Assembly: GCA_025024175.1 (NCBI GenBank)
Contig: QCXZ01000064.1
Coordinates: 40,073,325-40,137,324 of the forward strand
Origin: Rhyzopertha dominica
Lineage: Eukaryota > Arthropoda > Insecta > Coleoptera > Bostrichidae
Reading direction: 5' to 3'
Length of the DNA: 64,000 nt
Every line of letters begins with the position of its first letter. Within the stretch, counting starts at the first letter, position 1. Both the position numbers and the translations under genes were made by a program. The notes beneath the pieces were generated by a model, which saw nothing but the letters and a program-made list of their open reading frames with translations, searched no databases and was not told the DNA's origin. Below are positions 34,162 through 47,600 of this stretch, in pieces.

Positions 34162-34876
34162 TAGAGGTGGGAATTTCGATTCTTTTCAGTTAGTCAGTTC
34201 ACTGCATCTGCTTCTTTGAACTGAGCTGACTCAGTGAGTCGGCTCAAAAGAGCTGGAAGATTCCTACGATTCGCGGTCATATGAATATCGTCACGGCTCT
34301 CTATCAGTCTCTATTTGATCTAGATCTCTCGTATCCGAGACGTACTTAAAGTCTGGATTTATGTATTTGTTTTTGTTGGACAAGCCAAATTATCAAATTT
34401 AAAATTAAAACCGGAAGTAAACTTGATAACTCCCTCGTCTGTCCAGCAACAAAGTGGAAGAAATAATATTTTTAATTTGATATACTTTTGTGAATTGTAG
34501 AGTTGTGTTTTTGTAGTTGTTTGTTTTATTTTTGTTACATACTATCTTTGTTGCAAACCCATATATTTACGTTCTTTAAAACGTCGACTTTCAGTTATTA
34601 ATTACCTGGCTCATGTCGTTTACATAGATTTTGTAACTATGTACCAGTGTACCTACTTAACATGTTGGGAAAAAGAATGGATAGAACAGCTCGCCTGAGC
34701 CGTAACAATGAACGATAGTTGCGTTCAGTTGTCACGTTGTCAGCCAGCTCGGCAATTCAGTTCAGTTCGGCGCTGAGCCGGAGAGCTGCATCTACTGAAA
34801 TAAGTGAGCTGCCTCAGCAGCTCTTTTGAAAGAGTCGGCTCTTCGATGCAGCTCACTCCTGAGTTACACATCTCTA
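34162..34876. mobile_element. hAT-type MITE, 715 bp
   Basis: The ends are TAGAGGTGGGAA on the left and, as reverse complement, TAGAGATGTGTAACTC on the right, the TAGAGRTG start known from many animal hAT elements. An exact 8-bp duplication flanks it, the hAT length. Subterminal regions on both sides are full of short GAGCTG / GAGTCGGCTC / AAGAGCTG words in both orientations, as in hAT ends where transposase binds. The middle (34350-34680) has no transposase similarity, so it depends on a transposase from elsewhere. Confidence 0.88.
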
Positions 34877-34884
34877 GTCTGTTG
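34877..34884. repeat. Right 8-bp target site duplication of the hAT MITE
   Basis: Exact copy of 34154-34161. Confidence 0.88.
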
Positions 34885-35379
34885 CATTAGCACTATGNCG
34901 TACGTTCACGGCGACAAAAACNATCACTCGCTTACTTCACCCGTTTTTTTATGGACGCCTTCTATGTCAAAGTAAAGAACATATTATATGGCTGCGAAAA
35001 CCAAACTATATGTACCTGTATATGTATCAATATGCTTGTAATTTTAATGTGCATGCCTTCTTGGAGCTGAAGTTTGAGGTTATAAGGAAACCTTTAGCGT
35101 TCAACTTTTATAAATCACTTTTAATGGCAAAAACCTGCTCCAGAATCTGGCGCAATTTCATTTAGTTTAAGCACATTTTCGTAAGAAAAAAATATAAAAA
35201 AACTTCACTTACTTTTTCATTAAACAATCAGAGAACCTCATTCGCCCATCTTAAAAATTAATTTGCTAGATTATTATGCCAAGAGAAGTATCATTTGTCT
35301 GGCTTCTATGCCACAATCCTATGTATCGTTGCAGAATACAGTCTCTTGTTAAACTTTGCCACACACATCTTGCACTAGA
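34885..35379. other. Unassigned stretch
   Basis: No gene; two N bases near 34899 and 34922. Confidence 0.35.
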
Positions 35380-35393
35380 TTAATTTAAGACTT

Positions 35394-35528
35394 TGGTATA
35401 TAAGCAAAACCAGTTCTATGCGGTGTTGTCTACACTAGACCTAAACTGCACTGATGGGCTGTAATGACAGCGAAATAGTACTATCTGCAGTTGGTTGAGG
35501 TGTAGACAGCACAGCATAGACATGCATT
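35394..35528. other. 135-bp insert forming a long hairpin, flanked by 14-bp direct repeats
   Basis: 35415-35450 and 35485-35519 pair as an imperfect hairpin: CTATGC-GTG-TGTCTACAC on one side against GTGTAGACAGCACAGCATAG on the other, with a loop of about 35 bases. The direct repeat TTAATTTAAGACTT stands on each side (35380-35393 and 35529-35542), like a target duplication. The hairpin has the size of a microRNA precursor or a tiny fold-back transposon. No similarity to the Penelope fold-backs is seen. Confidence 0.55.
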
Positions 35529-36290
35529 TTAATTTAAGACTTGTTTTGAAATTTGCGGTTACTTTTACGCGATGATACAAATAAATACATTTAACAGTAT
35601 CTCGGACAGCGCCGTTGTTTTCTATGAACCTTAAATTGCAAAATGTACGTGTTTTATCGGTTTGAGGTAAACTCTACTCCTGGCATTGCGTCTAGGATAT
35701 AAAACTACTCACAAATATATTCGCAATTTTTCCCAGGTAGTGAGAACGTTAAGTCTGTACATGAATAAAATATGAGATATAAAACTGAGGAGTTACAGTC
35801 TGGCATGCGGTCAAATGCACTTTGGCACGTCATGATACCTTTCGCGTAGGATCATTAATAATTTCGTGACTGTCCCTTACGGAACGTAGGTGATCACATT
35901 GACGCAAGACATTTTCGATGTAGCGTGGATGTTAGTAATGGTTTACATACTGTAGCCTTGGAAAGACCTCCCTTAGCCTACACTTGAGGTTGACTCAATC
36001 ATTGTAAAGGTGGTGGCAAGAAATTGCTATACCATAAAGGAAGAGGAAAACATAAATCAAACAGAAGAATACAAGCAGACTTTCGGTAACTGAGTAAAGT
36101 CAGGCAAAATTCTACAAGCATATATGTTTAAATGACTCTGCTGTTTTTATAATTTGTTTCGATTAATCGTTCCCCATGGAACATTTTAAATGTTGAATGG
36201 TTGATTACAAGAAACGTCCAAAGCTATTTTAAAAAGCCCTTAGTCAGCAATAATAAGCTTGAATTAGTGGTATTGGAATCATGGTGTCTT

Positions 36291-36387
36291 GAACTAGTTG
36301 TACTTGGATTTAGTGTATTTCGGTACTGTTATGTAAATAAAAAAAATAAGTCAGAAATCCGCATTTTTCCAACCAGTACACGTAACA
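36291..36387 (+). repeat. Dispersed AATAAA-containing repeat, copy B
   Basis: Aligns with 54144-54240 over about 95 bp: GAACTAGTTG, TATTT-GGTA, TAAATAAA, GAAATCCGCA-TTTT and CGTAACAAT follow in the same order. Copy A at 2764-2805 shares only the right half. Confidence 0.5.
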
Positions 36388-39335
36388 ATTGCTGTGTTGT
36401 AGATAGTATCAAAATAAAGACCAAACTTGTCTAATGTCTAATGTTGCAGTTAACTTTTAAACTGAGGAGCATGCCATATTCAAATAGGAGCTAAAATTTG
36501 TAAATTATTTTATCAACGTTTTGTTGCTCATATATAATGTATTTAAAAATGATTATAGCTTATCCACAAGAACAAAAACAATTAAAAATAACTTTTAAAA
36601 TTTGTCTAGTAAAGGACTACTATACTGTCTTACTATGCGGGTTTTGTAAGTTCTAGTACGCGATAGTTTTGGGATTTACATTTTCAAGTTTATTTTATAG
36701 CTATTTTTCTGAAATTTGTTTCGTTACTTACAAGCACCAGTAAATTTTTAAGAAGTAGAAGAAAACTTCCTTAGTCTTCTTTTTACAACACTGCTGGTTT
36801 CAATAAAAACTTGGATCATAGCAAAGACGTATTGTAGTTTGACAGTAAACTAAATCATGGAATTAAAAATTTCTGGATAGAGCTTTTATAGAAATAATTC
36901 GGAATCCAGTGATTTTGCTTTTTTCTTATATGACGTCAGCGACATAATTTTTTTTAGAAATTGATGTAGAGGGTTTTTCTTCTTTTTGATAAAATTATAT
37001 ATTATTTAAAAAAATAAAAAGTCACAACTATTTTAGTTCTATTTTAGAACTAAATATACGAATAGGACACATCCTACTTAAAAATGAAAGCTTTTATTTC
37101 TTCGCAAACCACGCTATCAATCGTTTTCATCACTGCAGTTTGCCCGGTGCGACTTTTGTGACTATTTATTTACCATTTCAACTGATAAACTTTATTTTCA
37201 ATTTTCTTAAGCTTTGATATGTAGCGGACTTAAGGGTTGAACAACGCTGAACGAGTAAGGAGTAACCACAATAAACGAATCGCTACCGAATTCATTTTAT
37301 TTCCACACAAACAGTGAATACTGATATTATTTTTATTTGACAGACATTGACAAATTATTATTTAAAAAACGAGTGAGTGGTTTCGTCTGGTGTAATGATA
37401 AATCAAAGTTAGTGCGGCGACAGATACATCTTTCAGATTCCCCGATTCCGCAAATTTTTACAAGCATTATACTTAAAAATAATTGTGCAATACGAAGTCT
37501 TCTTCGTGGTATTAGCATAAAAACATTCGAATGCGAATATCTTAATATCCTACGATAATTATAATTCTCCCCATTTATTTAACTCACCATTGTCATACTG
37601 ATTATATAAAAACTCTTTAGCTAATTTGCAAAGAATACAATAACAAAGTTTTGGCTGCCTTAAATTTAATGATTAATTTAAAGTAGACCTGGTAAGCGAA
37701 CTCAATGAAGAAGACCCAATCGCTTTTAAAATTTTGCAAAGAACTCACGCGGTGCTTTTTATGAGCTCATTTTTTCCGAGGCCATGCTTCAGTTTAGTAA
37801 ATTAAAGTGTCTTTAAATGTTCTGACATAAATAATTGATTAATTTCATCAAGAGTAGAAGAAACCCATTAAATTTGGTATCATTGTCTTCAGGAGAAAAA
37901 TATCTATTTATGTTAAGAAATAATATAGCTTTTTTTTTTAGAAAAGAACGATGACGTCAGGTTCGTGGTTACACCATCTAACATTTATCATACGAACCGG
38001 TACTGAACGGGACTTTTTTGAAATATTATAAGAAAACGAAATTAAATACACTACCTTAATATTTAAATTATTGTAGACCAAAAACTTACTTAATGCTTAA
38101 TCTTTCCGGTTAAATTGATCACGCTATTTTCTGTACTACTGGTATACTTCTCACCGTAAAGTCTGCGTTGGTGCTAAGGCTCGTTAAATAAGCCACTACG
38201 GAAACCACAACTGCCGTGTTTTATGTACTTTTTAAACTCCTTCCTCGACGGAACTAGTTTAGTAGGGAAGCCGGACTAACAGAAGCGCACGAGACCTCTA
38301 GCGGCGCTTTCCAATACCATAAAAGGCCTGCGTCGATTTAAAGTTGCGGCCAGTTTACGACATCTGAGTAATGACTCTCTTAGATCAGTGCCACTAAAAA
38401 TGTTTGTGCCAAATCTCAAATTTTATACCGTTGGGCAATAAAATTTTTATCACGTATTAAATTTGAACGTATTGCTGGCGAAATTTGCGAGAACAGCGCA
38501 GTCAGACGCAGAGGACATAAACGTTTTTGGGTTATGGCTATTATCAAACACATATAGGCAACCAGACCGGCTCTAGTAGTTGGAAGCACCTTACGGCACA
38601 ATCCTCGTAAAAAAGTTGTGATATACTATCATACATGTATCCATTTAGATGACAATATTGACGATAAATAAATCCAATGTACGAATTAGCTGTATGTGGA
38701 AGTAAACTGAAAATAAAAATTTAGACAAGATAAACTTCCTGAACCAACATTATTCAAGATGCTTTGCTGTTTCAATTATTCTTAATCATATATCGCCGAA
38801 CTTATGACCAAAGGTAAGGCAGTTATAACTTCTAATAATAGAAATAGCATAACTTCTACTAACATTTAGTTGTTAGGCAAATTTTAAATCCTTCACCATG
38901 CATGATATATAGTACACATACTGAAATATATAAATATATTAAATATCTTTCCTATGAGGTTACCTCTTCGTGTTATTTTATGATGAATAAGCTAATATAA
39001 CATTATATTATATTTAACAACAAACTAATAAATTCCAAACCTAGCGTACAGTGCATGAACGTTTTCTAGTGAACTGTCGATTACTCAAATTCAGGAGGGA
39101 GCGACATAGCAAAAGTGAAAGTGATCCCGACCTATATGAAGCTTAACAACTTCATAGTGAAGTTAAATCCCATGTTTGAACTAAACAAATCCGTTTTATC
39201 GCATATCTCCACTTGACGCTATGCTAATAAATAAGCAATGAAACTTTGCAACATCACTATTCACTGTTGTATTTTGAAACGAATTTCCAGCACCATGGTT
39301 GTGTAATTGCCGCATATACGTTATTTTATTTCAAG

Positions 39336-39485
39336 TCCGAGTTAGACCGACAGGAAATGGCAACTATCTTCTTTGTATGCTGCAACTGCACCGAACACTT
39401 GCAGGATATCATGAGGCACGGAATGAAAAACGCCACAACCGCAGGAAAAGATGAAAAAAACATGATACGATTACATGTTAAAGCG
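39336..39485 (+). other. Exon-like 150-bp block with acceptor and donor signals
   Basis: The block follows a good acceptor-like tract (GTTATTTTATTTCAAG, ending at 39335) and is followed by a donor-like GTGAGC (39486-39491). It is exactly 50 codons in an open frame, phase 0 at both ends: SELDRQEMATIFFVCCNCTE and then a polar part ending LHVKA. It is richer in GC than its flanks. EMATIFFVCCNC faintly resembles the zinc-ribbon block of RNA polymerase/TFIIS-type proteins, but the second Cys pair is not seen. It could be a stray host exon, an exon of a gene larger than the window, or chance. Confidence 0.3.
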
Positions 39486-42400
39486 GTGAGCTAGGATGAG
39501 GAGCTTTTAGAAGAGAATGGATGTATACTACTCAATCTTCCCACTTAAATCCCCACATCCCATATTCCCTCAAAACGCGCTAGGCAGACGCAGACGCAGG
39601 CTCATCCAGATGACTTAATATCAAGTTTAGCGTAGATGTTTACAGACCGACATCTGTATTTTTATGTAGTATTGTGCTTAGTTATTCTCTTGAAGCATAC
39701 GGAACGTTATTTAGAAAGAGCTTTGCTGCCTGAACAACACATCTTATGTCAATGACCACTTACCATCAGGTATTACAAAGAAAAAAAATGCAGTAACATG
39801 ACATTAGTGCTAAAACATTGTAGACAATTCTTAATAATAACCGGCTGTATACTTAGCACAGACTGTGTTTGCAGACGCCATTACCAAACTTTTTCTGTTC
39901 GTCTTGGAGTCAAACGTGGTTACTTCCAATACACGAATCACAACTTCCAAGACAAGAAACAATAATCTTTAGTATAATAATCGTCGAAAAACCCTTGTGT
40001 TCTAACAGAAGCCAACAAGACTGTTTGGTTGAGATCGAATAGACTTGATAGCAAGCAACATTATCTCTTATAACAAAAGGTGTTTTATCGTTTAATGTAT
40101 TGAATATTATTAAATTTATTACTGCATAATGCAGCATTAAACGCAGGGGCGTTCGCCAACTTGACACCAAATATCCTCCAACAATAACTACAGTTACAGT
40201 TTCATAAGGTTTACTCTTCAATTTTGCATTACATTATGATTCAGAGATATAAGTAAGCAAAAAATATATCGATATGTCTGCTTTTTGGTTACTTAAAATT
40301 TTAAATTAATAAAATGGGTCTGATCTACCGGCAAACGAAACTCTTCCATGCATTAAAATTCGAAAAAAGAAAACCGCTTGATCTTGAAATCTTGAATAAT
40401 AAACGTATTAGGGATTAGAACTATTGCACAGTTCAAATGTACATCCAATATATCATCTCACATTGTTGTCTTTAAAGATTCAAAGTATTAGTCAAAAACT
40501 CAAAGAGCAAAAATAAGAAGCATGACAAAAAGATTTGTTTCTGATAAGGTAGAATGTTATAATAAATCTGAGTTCACAAAGGTTGTGTCCCACAGGTTTA
40601 AAATTAATTAAAGGCATTTAAGAGTTTAACTGCATATAATATGTACTACATAGTTTCTTTTATTTTTACTAAAGCTAGTAATACGTTTTAAAATAAAGCA
40701 AGGGCACTTTATAAAGCGTCAAAATGTGTTTGCTAATCCCACCAAAATAAAATCCAAATAATTCACAAATACAGCATCGAAATCATAACCATCTAGATTC
40801 TAGATACAACTATAACCACAGGTATTTCAAGTAAGTTTATAGCAACCTCTGTTTCTTTTCATAACTTTAGGTATATTTCAATTAAAATTAAATTTTTCAT
40901 AAAATCTTTTTCGTCTAGATAAGTGTTCTTTTTAGAAATTTTCTGCCGTATCATTTCATTATTGTCGTTATTAAATCTTGTACTTATCTAACGTATGACT
41001 TTTTGATATTCCATTCCTTATCATTTTATCTTCATTATAAGAACTTACATTCCATAAAAAATAGTGCAGCTTTTGGCAGGGGATTGTTAACTGTATTTAT
41101 ATAAGTAATATCATTCAATATAAAAACCCCTGTTTAAAATTTATTGCTATGTCAAATGGGGCTTACATATTTTTCATAACTTTACGCGGTGACTTAGTAG
41201 ACGAATATTAGATATTAGCTAAGTAAATCCCTCCAATCTCCGAAACCTCCAAAATTTTATGAGGTGTTGTAAAGTGCTATATCACATTACCCCCGTATCG
41301 AAGTATCGTTTGTCCGCATAAAATATGTCGATATTTATTTGAGATATAACGATATATAAAAGATAGGCATTATCTTGTTTTTAATTGTACAATTACAAAA
41401 GCAGTTTTCCCCTCCCCGGTTGTTTTTTTCTGCCCCCCTCTAGCTTGTGAGCTGGCGACGCCCTTGCAGGGTAAGAAATCTCACCTTGCTCTATGACCAG
41501 CTCGCTCGCCAGATATATATCCTTGACTCTTTCGTATAAACCTAATATAGGAATTCAAATGTAGATATACAAACACAGCCACGAAAAGAAAGAACTTTCN
41601 AAACAACTTACATTGGAATTTTAATATCTAGATGTCATTGCTAATAACTCTATAGGATTTTTCGGCCTATCAAAGGTTCATTGATACATGGAGCGAAAGA
41701 TGCTATTATTACAACATTCTTAGCAATTTATTGAATAACTGATAAATTTTTTAGTACTAAGCAATCATAAGTTTTTTTTAAGTTTTATTTACTGGTTAAT
41801 ACTATGAGGAGGTTGATGCGGTCTGTGATTAAAGGTACTTACTTGTTGTACTCACATTTAGGGCAACTGTTGCAATGAATACACTTAAGTACATACAAAT
41901 AATTATTGATTCGTTCGACTAAATTTATTTGCTGTCTTTACAATATTTTTGCTTGTGTAATGTACAAGTACTTGCTGAAATAAGCAGTGCAACTACGTAT
42001 TGAGTTTCTGGAATGGCTTCCATATATTTTGTAACAGCTGTATCCTCAGTGATAAAATGTTTTCCACAAAAATGTGAATAAGAAGCATCCATAAGAATTA
42101 ATATAGACTGTACGACATGTAACTATTTGCATTCTTACCAAAAATATAATCTTTAGGTGTTTGTGAAGCTGAATGTTGTATTATCGTAATATGCCAGCAC
42201 ATTGCGTATACTTGCGTTCCAGTGAACAGTATACACAGTGTAATAAAAATAAGCAATAATAAAATAAATGCCGTATGTTTTTCCATTAAACTTTTCCAGA
42301 TAAATATTTATTTCATCCATTAACATGTGCTGATTTTTCTTCTTAGAATAGCAAAGCGGTTATCCCTCAATTTGACAGCTTCCAAACACGAAGATCTTGA

Positions 42401-43550
42401 TGTAAAAAGTAACCCATCAATTTCTTATTACGTAACGCGCCTATCTTCCCTCAACAATATCAAGAGACCTTATAAACGGCTACCCAAAGGCGTCCATCAG
42501 AATATGACAATTTCGCAAAAAATAACACAATAATGGCTTGTAAACTGATTAGATTGATTATAGCTTCCATTTGAAGCCAACTGTTCAAATTGTTGGAAAA
42601 TATTGTGAGGCAACAACTCATTTTCTCCAACATCTTTTAGAGCCCCTTATAATGGGGCACCACTGTACTTCTGGTGAGACGTCTGCTTTCAGGCTATGAA
42701 ACTGAGCTGTGCACCTCGCTGAAACTGCGGCTGTTTCACAGTCGCGTTTAAACCCCTACTGTACGAAGTCAGCTCGTTAAACTAGAAATTGCATTTTGTA
42801 AGCATCACGACCTCGTAAAAACTTATTCTGCATTCGTAAAGGGGTATGTAAGTCATGCCACTTGATATTTTGAACGTGTTTATACCTTCCCGAAATGAAT
42901 AAGGCGGCAATAAGAATAGTTTTTGACAAATTCCGTTTTATGGCCAAGCTTTCTTGTTAAGCTAAGGCAACACCTGGTGTGCGTTAATAAAAGTCTACTT
43001 TTGGCCGTCACGCATACGCGAATGTGGTACATCAAAGAGCCACTTAATGGTTACTCTGTGAACATGAACATTTATGAGCTATTTTTGTTACCAGTATGTT
43101 AAATAGGGAATCCACAAAACCTTTCTCGTCTACAGGAAGTCTGACAAACGTTAATCAACACCTTTATTTAGAGGACACAATGTTAATAGCCATTATATTA
43201 TATGCTGAAAGTAATGGAAGTAAAAGTGCATAAACAACGGCAAAAATATAAGGAAAAAACAGTACCACGTAGAGCGGTATATATATGTAACGAATATTAA
43301 AGCTTTAGTTATTATCAAGGTCAATATTCGTATATACAATTATTACGAACTACGAATTGTTTCCCAATATAGTAAACCTGTTACAATAAACAAATCAACA
43401 CCAATTAAATTAAAATTTTTAATTAAACTGACTTCACAAGTTACCTTTGAAGTTCAAATAGTAAATCTGTTACAAATTGAAAAGGCTGGTCTAGATGGAA
43501 TTGCTCCCCTCTTTCCGTCTGAGCTTCTGTTCTTGTAAAGGCTTTGCATA

Positions 43551-44660
43551 CAGGTTAGTCAAAAGTATGGAATAACTGGTTTATTTCTGAAAATATAAGC
43601 TTGATATAGTCTTTTCCTGGTTTTTATGGCAACCAAGCAAATTCTTACTGGATTTCTATTACTATAACGATATTCTTGAAATGACTTGATTTTTATTTGG
43701 CAGGGTTTGATAACAGAGCTTTTATGAAAAATCGTGACAAAATGCGTTTTGCATTCATTTGAAGAAATTTTACAATGAGGTAAAGTTACTTCTAGTTTTT
43801 TCCAATCTTTTCATACCAGTTTGAGGTATATTTAATAAGTTAAAAGGTGAATTTTTTAATAGAAGTTAAATAATAATTTAATATATGATGGTTGGTCATC
43901 AAAATCACCGAAATGTTTGTGATTTATTTAACAACGTTCATCCGGAGAGAAATACTATCGTTCAATCCATAATGAACAAGTTTAAAGAAACTGGACATAT
44001 AAAAGATATCCCAAGGGGCTGACGTCCGCAATTAGGCTGCTAGCACTTGATATATTAAATGCCTTCATGGATAACTCATCTACATGAACCATGCAACAAT
44101 AATATTAGTCAATGTCGATTGTTCAAACATTGAAGAATGCAAGTCCTACAAAGTACACCCTCTCCATAAGCTAAATGAATATAACCCTGACGGATGAGTG
44201 CAATTCTGTGTGATACTGATGGATATGGCCGATGATGTTGGATGTCATGATGATCCAAACAACATTTTATTTTCTGGCAAAGCCACATTCTGCCTAAACG
44301 GATTTGTAAACAAATATAACTAACGCTACAGGTCTAGTGAAAATCATCACTGGTAGATGGAGCAACATACACAGTATTTTCAGAAATTAAATGTGTTGGT
44401 TGGTTAACAAATAACAGGTCAACACTTAGTAAATGGAACTGCATATTGTACTATAATATTGCAGTTGACATTATACATTTATTTCCTGATAAAGATCGAT
44501 GTGGGAAAACGCAATGTCTAGTTTGAACAAAGTGGCGCTCTGCCACATTTTGGTCTTAATGTTCGCCTGTATCTGGATAATAACTGCCCAATTCAGTGGA
44601 TATGATCCCGGGAACTATTGAGTTGCCTGCTACGTCGCCTGCTTTAAGTTAATTATATTT
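43551..44660 (+). pseudogene. Tc1/mariner-type transposase (copy 2)
   Basis: The 5' terminal region CAGGTTAGTCAAAAGTATGG (43551-43570) and GGTTTATTTCTG match copy 1. The coding part starts near 43885 with LFNNVHPERNTIVQS and KFKETGHIKDIPRG (helix-turn-helix half). After a decayed stretch come LHKLNEYNPDG-VQFC, then NNILFSGKATFCLNGFVNKY at about 44250-44320, HTQYFQKLNVLVG, and SGALPHFGLNVRLYLDNNCPI (44530-44600; written in two parts, SGALPHFG and LNVRLYLD). The first catalytic Asp in the FSDE box is changed to Gly (FSGK), so this copy is inactive even apart from its stops. The 3' terminal repeat was not found. Confidence 0.82.
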
Positions 44661-47600
44661 ACGAAAATAATTACAAGGGCTGGAAGCCAGGAGCAGAAAA
44701 GGAATTCAAGAAAAGCCGCCTAACTGTGTGCAAAATGCATTGCGCAATTTCTGTGGTAGAGGAAGCTATTACTAGGCCGCACAAGGTCTCCAGTGTGAAC
44801 TTTAATTTGATGTAAAAATTTTCTAGCACAATTGACTTCAGATATTTACCAAGCACACAATCATGTTTTTTAATACTGTTGCTAACGGATAAGTTGACTT
44901 TTGTAGAGAAACGAAATATAGTGAACACGGTGTCCCATTTTCATTGTAATTGTATATCGGTAAACATTAATTCTAGGAAGTAGCGGTTTCGACACTAACC
45001 TTTTTATTATTTTAATTGTGAGTTGACCTGTACCATTACCATTTTTATATCGTCATTCGTTTTGAAGCTATAGCTAACTTTTGAATAATCTCACATTCTT
45101 TCAATCATCAATATGGCTTAGGAATGTAGAATCAAATAATCTGCAAATATATTTTTGATAAATATTTTTATTTTCAATCCAGTGGTGTACTTTTAGGTGG
45201 TCACATTTTACAGGTAAAACAGAAACTAGGATTTTATTCAGGCTTTGCCATAGTGAAAAAGACCTAACAAATTACCTATATACATTGTTGAGTTTATTTT
45301 CAATAATTCAGTTTTATAATATAATCAAAATTAATGTTTGTATCCAAGAGGCTTTGAAACAAGGAACACAATATATTATTAAATGGGTTTTAATCAATTC
45401 AAAATAAATATATGCCTATTTGAATGCATACGTAACACTCGTAAAGGAACTTATGCAGTTGTTTTATCGGCAATTATGGGTGCGTTGTAACTAATGAAAA
45501 TCATTGTCTATTTGGATATAAGTACATCTGCATCATTATTTAACGTCACACTATTTATATACTAATATATAACTATACTATACTAATATACTAAGATTAC
45601 AAAAATAAAACTTAAAAATTACGTACAAAACCTTCAAATTAAAGCGGTATTCCTTGAAATTATCAACAATTTTCGTTAGAAAAACCAGCTACCAGAGGAA
45701 AGACCCTTCAGTCAATATCGTACCATTGCGCGTCGTTTATTTATTTTAAATTCTTCAATTAAGTTGAGCCGTGTGACATGTTAACGTTACCATTTTGGGA
45801 GTCTAGCAGATATAATTAAGGCGCCTTATGCTGATCTCGTTTTATCAAGAAAATAATATTTATTGCATTGCAAAAAATGTAGGTAGTCTAAAAAAATGTG
45901 TTTTGGGATGTAGTAAAATCCAAAAAGTCGTAGATACCTAATAAATTCCTAGTGTATTTTTGATACATCCATAACTTTGACGTGGGCATGTTTGTCCTAA
46001 ATAAGTGGTAAATGAGGAAGTTAACTGTGGGCTAAAATGAATGTGACAAATTAATCATTCATAGTAATTTTATTTCCAACGAGCTCTGCACTTACTGACC
46101 GTACTGACCTACGTCATAGTTCATAAAACCACCGCTAGATGATGCATTACTGATTTTCATCGATACCCACATTGCAATGTATGTCTCTGTACTTATAAAC
46201 AGTGCCCACCTAGTTCATTAAGACACCAGTATATGATTCGTTACAGATTTTCACAAAATGTCTCCCAAATTTGCAGCGTAAGTCGTGTCCACGTCATTAA
46301 TGGACAATTTCCATTACAAAAACTGAGATCTGACGGTTCTTTATCCTAGAGCAACATCTTCCAATTTCGCNCAGCATCAGTGAGCAGTTAAAATTCATAT
46401 GATGAATCCATTTTCAATTACTTCATATTTCAAAGCGTAATATAATTTTCAGCTATGTGTAATTGTGCCACTAATGACACTGGACGACGGACAATACTGT
46501 CCGCATGTCTTCTTTTGGATTTTGCCTATTACATTCTCCTATATCAAAACTGCTGTTTATTACGTTTCTTAGTTTTATTATAATACTCCTTTTATTAAAT
46601 AATTTATTTCCAAATTGTAACAAAATATGTTTTTTAATGCCCCTATCTAGTTTTAAATAATTTTTTCGATTTTCCTATCAACATAAAGACTAACTGAAAA
46701 TCGTATTGTACAAATTCGGCACCTTCCTTTTTATGTTATCCTTATGTTGATAAGATGATTACCTACATACTTCGGTGAGGAAAGCTAGGAAAAAATAACT
46801 CAAAATTTGGCGCACATACCGACCGTAATATCGAAAACAAATGGCGGCCATTCTATCGGTATCTGACAAGAAGTGTTAACCACAGCAGATTTTGCCAGAT
46901 ATTCTGTAGGTGATGCACATAGCTTTATGCGCAGGTTGTAATTGTAAAAATCCGAGGGGAAAAATAAGGTTCAGCAGGTAGTAACATTATTTATAATAAT
47001 TTACTGCATGCATTCGGTGGCGTAAATCAATGTTGTACTTATTTTTGCTAACTAGATATTCTAGATACATATTAGTAAGCCAATAATGATTGGTGTTAAT
47101 TAGTAACACTTCGGCACATTATGTGCAGTGCCCCACTTTTTTTCCTTGTCTAAGATTCATCGGGCATATTCATTTAAATTACCACAATTTCGAGATACAG
47201 TTGCACCATATACAAAATCATGTAGTGCCGCGTTGAATTGAAAAACATTTATTTTTTAAGAGAGTAATAGAAAAATTCGCAGGTGAGTGCTTTTCTTTCA
47301 TTAAACTTCACTGCGCGCAAATGTAAAGGTTACACTAGTAGTATTTGACCACTTTTTTAGGTCCATCTTGCATAAAAAATTGTGAATAGCAGATTTACTC
47401 CTAATTTTGTAACATTTATCATGGGTGTAATAAATCTGCAATGTTACTGTTTTTCGATAAATTATTAACTAGTCCATTGCTTCGTGACGAGTATAATAAA
47501 AAAATAAAACTGGTTCAGAAATTTGCTCGCAACAAATAGTCGCACAGCAATATCAAATTCTCTTAGATAAATTGGAAAGTATTATGTTTTGATGTTTGGA

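Larger units (their letters stand above)
35543..43550. other. Long unassigned AT-rich stretch
   Basis: Eight kilobases with no recognisable TE or host gene apart from repeat copy B (36291-36387) and the exon-like patch 39336-39485. Two TGACGTCA palindromes occur at 36931-36938 and 37952-37959. One N near 41600. Confidence 0.45.
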
